This document shows positions 59,617-64,000 of a stretch of 64,000 nucleotides of DNA, piece by piece. Numbering within the stretch: the stretch's first letter is position 1; each line of letters begins with the position of its first letter. The notes under the pieces were generated by a model, which was not told where the DNA came from, did no database searches, and worked only from the letters and a program-made list of their open reading frames with translations. The stretch covers positions 248,001 to 312,000 of the forward strand of contig NZ_JAOANW010000008.1 in the NCBI RefSeq assembly GCF_026162365.1, in the 5' to 3' direction. The translations under genes were made by a program, and so were the position numbers. The DNA comes from Nitratireductor luteus (GTDB taxonomy: Bacteria; Pseudomonadota; Alphaproteobacteria; Rhizobiales; Rhizobiaceae).

Positions 59617-59645
59617 TATGTAACAAAAAAACAGAAAACACGCAA
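59617..59645 (-). promoter_or_regulatory. Promoter of the paa operon
   Basis: On the minus strand, TTGCGT (59640-59645) and TACATA (59617-59622) are separated by 17 nt, 46 nt before the paaA ATG. The spacer and flanks are unusually A/T-rich. It lies in the 108-nt divergent gap shared with the thioesterase gene. Confidence 0.6.
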
Positions 59646-59679
59646 TGTTTCGTAACGCATTTTAGGGCGGAGAACCAAT

Positions 59680-60168
59680 ATGAGCAACACGACGACACTG
59701 CTGGAAACCGCGAATGAGACGCTCGCCGCCGTCTTTGCCCCGTGGATCAAGGCAATGCGGCTGGAGGCGGTGGCGATGGACGCCGCGGGCGGCGATTTCC
59801 GCCTGCCGGAAAACGGCGATCTCGTCCACGCCGGCGGCATCATCTGCGGCCAGGCAACCGCGTCCGCCGCCGATACCTGCGCCGTTGCGGCCCTTTCAGC
59901 CGCCAACGGCCGCTTCCGCCCCGTCACCACCGTCGACCTGACCACCCACTTCATCCGCCCGCTGAAACCCGGCGCGGTGGACATCCGCGTGGAAGTGCTG
60001 TCGAACGGCAGGCGCATGGCCTATGTGCGGGTGGAGATCCGCGCGGAAGGGGATGAGCGCGTCGCCTTTACGGCGACGGGGGCTTACGCGTATCTGGGGG
60101 AGCAAGCGCCTGCCGCCGGAGGCGCGCAAGAAGGTCTAGCGGCGATCGCCGCAGCCGGACGCGACTAG
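59680..60168 (+). CDS. PaaI-type acyl-CoA thioesterase (hotdog fold)
   Basis: Protein of 162 residues with a hotdog domain: AGGIICGQATASAADTC with the central helix, TVDLTTHFIRPL, and FTATGAYAYL strand ends. Divergent from paaABCDE, it may hydrolyse ring-opened or stalled phenylacetyl-CoA intermediates as PaaI does. GGAG lies 9 nt before the ATG. The last 101 nt overlap the end of the opposite-strand glycosyltransferase-like gene. Confidence 0.8.
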   Translation: MSNTTTLLETANETLAAVFAPWIKAMRLEAVAMDAAGGDFRLPENGDLVHAGGIICGQATASAADTCAVAALSAANGRFRPVTTVDLTTHFIRPLKPGAVDIRVEVLSNGRRMAYVRVEIRAEGDERVAFTATGAYAYLGEQAPAAGGAQEGLAAIAAAGRD

Positions 60169-60890
60169 CAAGCTCGATCTGCTCGCGGACACTCTTGCAA
60201 CCGTGTTCTTCGAAGAAGCCCACAATGCGAGGCCCGGCGAAGCTCTTCTTGCCGCTCGTACTATAGTGTCTCAGAGGAAGACGATGGGGGCTGATCGCGC
60301 GGCCACCTCGCGAGAGCGCCACGCCAACGCAAAACTGTTCCGGTGTGTGTGCGTCGACGACGGCAATAACTTTACGGAGCGCGAAGTATGCGTCTTCCAG
60401 CAGCGTCAAATTTGAACGGTGAACGCCTATGATCCCGCTGTTCCACATCGGTTCCGTGCCGGCCAAACGTTCACCGCCGATCGAAACATCGGCAGTTCCA
60501 AGCTTGGCATAGTTGTAATGTGGCCTGCCCTCGCAGAAGCGCATCACTGAATGCGTCGGCGACACCATATCGAACGCATGCGCAATGCTTCCGATCGGGT
60601 AGATATCGGTATCCATGAAGAACAGGCGATCGCACCGCTTCAGCAGTTGAATGACACCGGCTGCCTTGATGCCGAAGTGATAACGGTCGCCGAATGAGAA
60701 TTCCGACTTATCCTTTGCGGAGAGCTCGATCACCTCAACCGGATAGGGGTCAAAATGGTCCGGTTCGTCTGATAGGATCGATAATCCTGGCATCTGGTGT
60801 CCGGTGGAGGATTCTAAGAGCACTGAACAATGCTCCGTTGTGGTAGAGCTTGTCGGCGCCGTACGCGACAAAACCGTAACGATCTTCCAT
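60068..60890 (-). pseudogene. Glycosyltransferase-like gene with a frameshift
   Basis: Two frames make one protein. The ATG at 60888-60890 (ribosome site GAGG) opens MEDRYGFVAYGADKLYHNGAL, which runs to about 60795, then the reading continues one base over with LSILSDEPDHF. One extra nucleotide near 60795 explains the break. The rest contains RLFFMDTDIYPIG with a DxD motif and WNSGIIGVH, both typical of GT-A nucleotide-sugar transferases. A lone pyrophosphate sugar donor cannot be inferred. The C-terminus overlaps the thioesterase gene antisense by 101 nt. Confidence 0.72.
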
Positions 60891-60915
60891 TGATATCCTC
60901 GGCAAGCAGTCCGCA

Positions 60916-60945
60916 TCTATAGCGGCGCGGATTCCCCAAACGCAA
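60916..60945 (-). promoter_or_regulatory. Promoter of the glycosyltransferase-like gene
   Basis: TTGCGT (60940-60945) and TATAGA (60916-60921) with an 18-nt spacer lie 26 nt upstream of the ATG at 60890. The 61-164 part of the gap 60917-61164 shows no other gene. Confidence 0.45.
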
Positions 60946-61164
60946 GGGCGACCGATACGTCAAGACTGCGAAATCCTCCCCGCCGGCGACCGCCCGGTTT
61001 GCGGCTAGACTTCCTGAACTCCGACTGCACCACATCTGCGCCGCCCCTGAATGGGCAGTTGAGAGCGATCTATGGCCATGCCACCTTTCAATCACTGTAT
61101 CGCATCATCCAGGCCGGCAGCGATGCTCGGCCGATTGCCGTCATAGATATCTCGACGATCGGCT

Positions 61165-61554
61165 TCATTCGGGCACAAATATCCCCTGATCCAGTGCTCC
61201 AACGGTCATGCCGGCATCGCCGGCCTGCTGATAACGCTTGGAAGTGGCCATTGCTTCGATAACTGACCGCGCCCGGTCATAATCGACAGCAAGGGTGGCC
61301 TTGGCTGCATTGAGCCTGACTTGCATATTCGGATGTTCAAGCAAAGCTATCAGCAACTGCCTTTGATCATCATCTCTCGACCTCAGCTCGATCTCAATTT
61401 GCAATAGCTCATCGAACAGCCTGTTAAGCCGCTTCGTATCCAGGTCGAGCAGGGCCTCATCCTGCAGGATACCGATTTCAGTGTAACGCGAAACCAAAGA
61501 GGTATCCGAAAGGCCGGCAATTTTCTCGCGCTCGTCCAACGCTATCACTCTCAT
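61165..61554 (-). CDS. DUF2019 protein, array member B
   Basis: Helical protein of 129 residues. The family core is LNRLFDELL...ELRSRDDDQRQLL, then LLEHPNMQVRLNAAKATLAV, a HEAT-like repeat, and GDAGMTVGALDQGIF at the end. The start overlaps the stop of member A2 by 4 nt. DUF2019 has no proven function; its position behind a toxin-like gene suggests an immunity role. It is the only full copy of the B type; a B-type start also begins the remnant at 62841-62970. Confidence 0.78.
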   Translation of the reverse strand: MRVIALDEREKIAGLSDTSLVSRYTEIGILQDEALLDLDTKRLNRLFDELLQIEIELRSRDDDQRQLLIALLEHPNMQVRLNAAKATLAVDYDRARSVIEAMATSKRYQQAGDAGMTVGALDQGIFVPE

Positions 61555-61913
61555 TCGGGCACATAGCTCCCCTTGTCCAGGGCGCGGAGCATTCCACGCG
61601 CATCAACGGATTGGGGATATCCCGCCCGGCCCGCAACCTCCTCCCGCGCCTCTTCCGGATGGACGGCAAGCGAATAAGTCGCTGCTGTTACGCGCACCTG
61701 CATGTTTGGGTGCTCATAGAGCTTCGAAACATGACTGCGCTGGTCTCCCGGACGCCGTTTCAATTCCTGCCAGACCAGCGTCATCTGATCATAGAGCCGG
61801 TTGCAACGACGCGTGTCGAGATTGAGTTCGGCCTCATATTGGGCAACGCCGATCTTTGCAAACCGGGCGATGAGTTCGTGGCTCGACAACTGTTCGAGAT
61901 CGTTCCGCGTCAT
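61551..61913 (-). CDS. DUF2019 protein, array member A2
   Basis: Protein of 120 residues, close paralogue of A1 (62968-63339): they share AQYEAELxLDTRRxNRLYDQM, QELKRRPGD and YPQS-DARG. The core has YEHPNMQVRVTAATYSLAVHPEEARE. The ATG at 61913 is chosen over 61940 because it matches the A1 start. Its stop overlaps the B start by 4 nt, the same A-then-B pairing as at 62968. Confidence 0.78.
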   Translation of the reverse strand: MTRNDLEQLSSHELIARFAKIGVAQYEAELNLDTRRCNRLYDQMTLVWQELKRRPGDQRSHVSKLYEHPNMQVRVTAATYSLAVHPEEAREEVAGRAGYPQSVDARGMLRALDKGSYVPE

Positions 61914-61950
61914 GGTTGCAGCACTCCACCTGCGGCACAACGGTAGGGCG

Positions 61951-62338
61951 TCACCTTGAAGCGTCCGAGCGTTCCTTCCACGGGCCGAACTTCAAGAAAT
62001 CCAACGTGTCTTTGGCAAATGGCAGCTGTGGCTCTATGCGCTGATCGATGATTGTCTGAACGACCTCAATAGCCCGCTCCGGAAACAAGGGATGCGCGTA
62101 GGTCGCTGCCACAAGCCGCACCTGTGCGTTCGGATGGTCGAGCAGGCTTGCAAGCGCGCCCCGCTGGTCGTCAGCGCGCGACTTCAGCTCTTCGACAATA
62201 TGTCTGATCTTATCGAAGGCACGGTTGTAGCGCCGCGTATTAAGGTCAAGCAACGCTTCGTGCTGGACAAGGCCTTGTTCGACGAACTGCTGAACGAGCG
62301 TATCCAGTCGAAATCTCGCGCTTCTTTTTCGCTATCAT
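61951..62338 (-). pseudogene. DUF2019-like member D, frameshifted near its start
   Basis: An ATG at 62336-62338 with a GGGGGAAC site opens MIAKKKREIS, but the family sequence (LDTLVQQFVEQGLVQHEALL, LNTRRYNRAFDKI, HPNAQVRLVAATYA) is one base over from about 62316. The open frame has no good start of its own, so one base has been gained or lost around 62310-62330. The C-terminus diverges from the other members. Confidence 0.65.
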
Positions 62339-62438
62339 GTCGCGGTTCCCCCGGCGATCATCATTCTCATTCATTCTGCCTTCGCGACAGGGCCAAGTCA
62401 CTTTCGCCTTAACCTTAGGCAGCAAGGCTTCTTCACTC

Positions 62439-62840
62439 TCATGCCTCACCGTTCGGCGGTAGATGCGCGTCTATGACGGTAATGCCCTCATCCATCGCCC
62501 ACAGCGACATGCCGGCGTCTCCGGCTTGCGGACCCCACTTCGACGCGGCAATCTCCTCCAGCAAAGCACGTGCCTGCCGCATATCGATGGCCCGCGTCGA
62601 CTTCGCCGCATTGAGCCGAACCTGCATGTTCGGGTGACCATAAAGCATCATCAACAACCGCCTTTGATCACCCAGGCGAGATCGGAGTTCGACTTCAACC
62701 GCCACTTTGTCCTTGTAAAGCGCATTATATCTGCTGATCTCGTTCCCAAGCAGCGCATCGTCCTGTGCAACGCCAATATCAGCGAAGCGCTCGACCAGTT
62801 GCTCGCTTGTCAATGTCGCTAAGTTCACGTGCCTGTTCAT
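62439..62840 (-). CDS. DUF2019 protein, array member C
   Basis: Protein of 133 residues. It has EQLVERFADIGVAQDDALL, SRYNALYKDKVAVEVELRSR and YGHPNMQVRLNAAKSTRAI, then GDAGMSLWAMDEGITV as in other DUF2019 proteins. The ATG at 62840 starts directly after the remnant 62841-62970. It is complete and probably expressed with the array. Confidence 0.78.
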   Translation of the reverse strand: MNRHVNLATLTSEQLVERFADIGVAQDDALLGNEISRYNALYKDKVAVEVELRSRLGDQRRLLMMLYGHPNMQVRLNAAKSTRAIDMRQARALLEEIAASKWGPQAGDAGMSLWAMDEGITVIDAHLPPNGEA

Positions 62841-62970
62841 GGGTTCCGCACTCCGTGTCCAACAGCATCTCGATGCCGTGCCGCGCGACGAACAACATGA
62901 GAACCGTGTCGACCAGGATGAGAATGCACGCCCAGGGCGGCAATGCGCTCGTCCAACGCCGTTGCTCTCA
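62841..62970 (-). pseudogene. Recombination remnant: start of a B-type DUF2019 gene joined to a toxin 3' end
   Basis: After the A1 stop, an ATGA-overlapping start gives MRATALDERIAALG, close to member B's MRVIALDEREKIAG. The homology then ends. About 60 nt further, in another frame, RHGIEMLLDTE resembles RIGIEMLVEKG at the end of the toxin-like gene; 16 nt are identical (62863-62878 and 63363-63378). This is the footprint of a lost B gene fused to another toxin tail. Confidence 0.6.
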
Positions 62971-63339
62971 TTCGGGCACATAACTTCTATCATGCAGGGC
63001 GCGGAGTATTCCACGCGCATCGCCGGATTGGGGATAGCCCGACCGGGCGGCAACCTCCTCGAGCACCTCCCGCGCCTCTTCAGGATGGACGGCAAGCGTG
63101 TGGACCGCCGCTTTCAGGCGCACCTGAATGTTTGGATGCCCATAGAGTTCCGAAAGGTGGCTGCGCTCGTCTCCGGGACGCCGTTTCAATTCCTGCGAGA
63201 CCAGCGTCATCTGGTCATAAAGCCGATTGTAGCGACGCGTATCGAGGTCCAACTCCGCCTCGTACTGAGCGGCACCGATTTCCGCAAACCTCGAAATCAG
63301 TTGCGCCGTAGACAGCAGTTCAAGGCTCGTCTTTGTCAT
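62968..63339 (-). CDS. DUF2019 protein, array member A1
   Basis: Protein of 123 residues, paralogue of A2. The ATG at 63337-63339 overlaps the toxin-like gene's TGA stop, so it is the first and most tightly coupled array member and the likely cognate immunity protein. Core motifs: AQLISRFAEIGAAQYEAEL, YNRLYDQMTLV, YGHPNIQVRLKAAVHTLAV. Confidence 0.8.
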   Translation of the reverse strand: MTKTSLELLSTAQLISRFAEIGAAQYEAELDLDTRRYNRLYDQMTLVSQELKRRPGDERSHLSELYGHPNIQVRLKAAVHTLAVHPEEAREVLEEVAARSGYPQSGDARGILRALHDRSYVPE

Positions 63340-64000
63340 TGCTTCAACACCCCTTTTTCAACCAGCATCTCGATGCCGATACGGTACCTTTCCTCCCAAC
63401 TCCGTCCGCGAAGGTACTCGCGCGGAGTGAGTCCGCCAAATTTGTCACTACGCGTCCCATACCACGCCGTAATTTCCCAATGTTTGTAGCGCGGGATCAA
63501 AATCTTATTGTCCGAGCTTTCGATCATCCCCCGCGTATACCCGCCTGATAGGCTGGCGTCTTCTCCACGATATGATGGACATCGTAACCCCATCTCGGCT
63601 CTTTCGCCCGCTCCTTCAGTTCCTCCAGCGAGCGCGGCTCATCGAAGTAAGATTGGATGGTGTGTCCTGCTTCATTCGCCAGCCAGCCAACACGCGCCAG
63701 AAAGACGGCCTGTCTGAATGAAGGGAGTTGTTTCAGATATCTGGCGACTGAACGCCCGATCCGGTTGCGCTCGCGCGCCGTTTCCGGCCGCCTCTCGGGC
63801 ACCTCCGGTTCTTCTGGCTCGTGGCTCGCCAGAATGATTCTCGGGCGCCCGAAATCGGTGCGTTGGGCCGGCTCGCGCCAGCCGCCTGTTCGGGTCCAGC
63901 GTCCGCCATGGCGATGGCCGCGCGGCACGCGTGGCTGGTTGGGATCGAAGTTCGCGCGGCGTTCCAGAAGCAGTTCCAAATGCGCCGCGCGAATGCGGAA
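63336..64000 (-). pseudogene. Toxin-like C-terminal region with HHIVE motif, frameshifted and cut by the window edge
   Basis: The gene enters at the right edge (upstream codons remain open). FDPNQPRVPRGHRHGGRWT is a proline/glycine spacer common before variable C-terminal domains in rhizobial proteins. A helical region follows, then WGYDVHHIVEKTPAYQAGI. The frame stops at 63524, but one extra G in the G5 run at 63528-63532 would join it to GMIESSDNKILIPRYKHWE, which ends ERYRIGIEMLVEKGVLKQ at 63336. The HH motif suggests a metal-dependent nuclease of the HNH type. No activity is shown. Confidence 0.62.

Noticed and set aside
61078-61168. A 26-codon frame overlapping the stop of DUF2019 member B
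   Set aside because: It has the same ATGA overlap as other array junctions but no similarity to any array member and no support beyond that.

Overview
The window is about 64 kb of GC-rich bacterial chromosome. Gene content points to an alphaproteobacterium of the order Hyphomicrobiales (Rhizobiales), most like the Phyllobacteriaceae (Mesorhizobium/Nitratireductor/Chelativorans type). The reasons are a long FtsZ with a proline/glutamine-rich linker, rnpB placed just upstream of mraZ, betaine-lipid genes btaAB, an ArsR-methyltransferase regulator beside metF, and DUF2019 proteins. No tRNA, rRNA, insertion sequence or CRISPR array was recognised. The taxonomic call is inference from gene content.

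Region 1 (1-22852, all minus strand) is a nearly complete division and cell-wall (dcw) cluster. In transcription order it reads mraZ, rsmH, ftsL, ftsI, murE, murF, mraY, murD, ftsW, murG, murC, murB, ddlB, ftsQ, ftsA, ftsZ, lpxC, bamD, recN and the first codons of ligA. Many junctions are 4-nt start/stop overlaps, which suggests translational coupling. A run of 10-bp-spaced ATGGG repeats upstream of mraZ looks like the MraZ autoregulatory box. A strong terminator follows ftsZ.

Region 2 (23241-26458, minus) holds the RNase P RNA gene, a lytic transglycosylase, an AmpD-type amidase, a TerB/DnaJ-type co-chaperone and a tiny lipoprotein. Region 3 (26577-33848) is a TRAP transporter operon with a MarR-like regulator. 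It is divergent from a fused 5-oxoprolinase/hydantoinase gene, with a palindrome between them; the set looks like an uptake and catabolic unit for 5-oxoproline or a related lactam.

Region 4 (33944-44484) holds btaAB for diacylglyceryl-trimethylhomoserine lipid behind a Pho-box-like repeat. It also has a BASS transporter, a serine hydrolase, two peptidoglycan-lytic enzymes, a CPA2 antiporter, an ornithine/lysine decarboxylase, an EamA exporter and a 28-residue membrane mini-protein. Region 5 (44493-54350) has metF with its regulator, a KAS III homologue, ettA, a lipase-like hydrolase, a coupled CoA-transferase/TPP-enzyme pair and a glycine-zipper mini-protein. Region 6 (54463-60168) has a broken Nramp (mntH) gene and the phenylacetyl-CoA epoxidase operon paaABCDE, divergent from a thioesterase. 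paaD carries what looks like a palindromic repeat within its N-terminal codons.

Region 7 (60068-64000) is the accessory part: a frameshifted glycosyltransferase-like gene, then a tandem array of DUF2019-type proteins behind a toxin-like gene. That gene has an HHIVE motif, is interrupted by a one-base frameshift in a G5 tract, and runs off the right edge. Its stop overlaps the first DUF2019 start. A fragment between array members carries a copy of its 3' end. I read this as a polymorphic toxin with a decaying and shuffling bank of candidate immunity genes. It is the best candidate for an undescribed system here, but its function is inferred from context.
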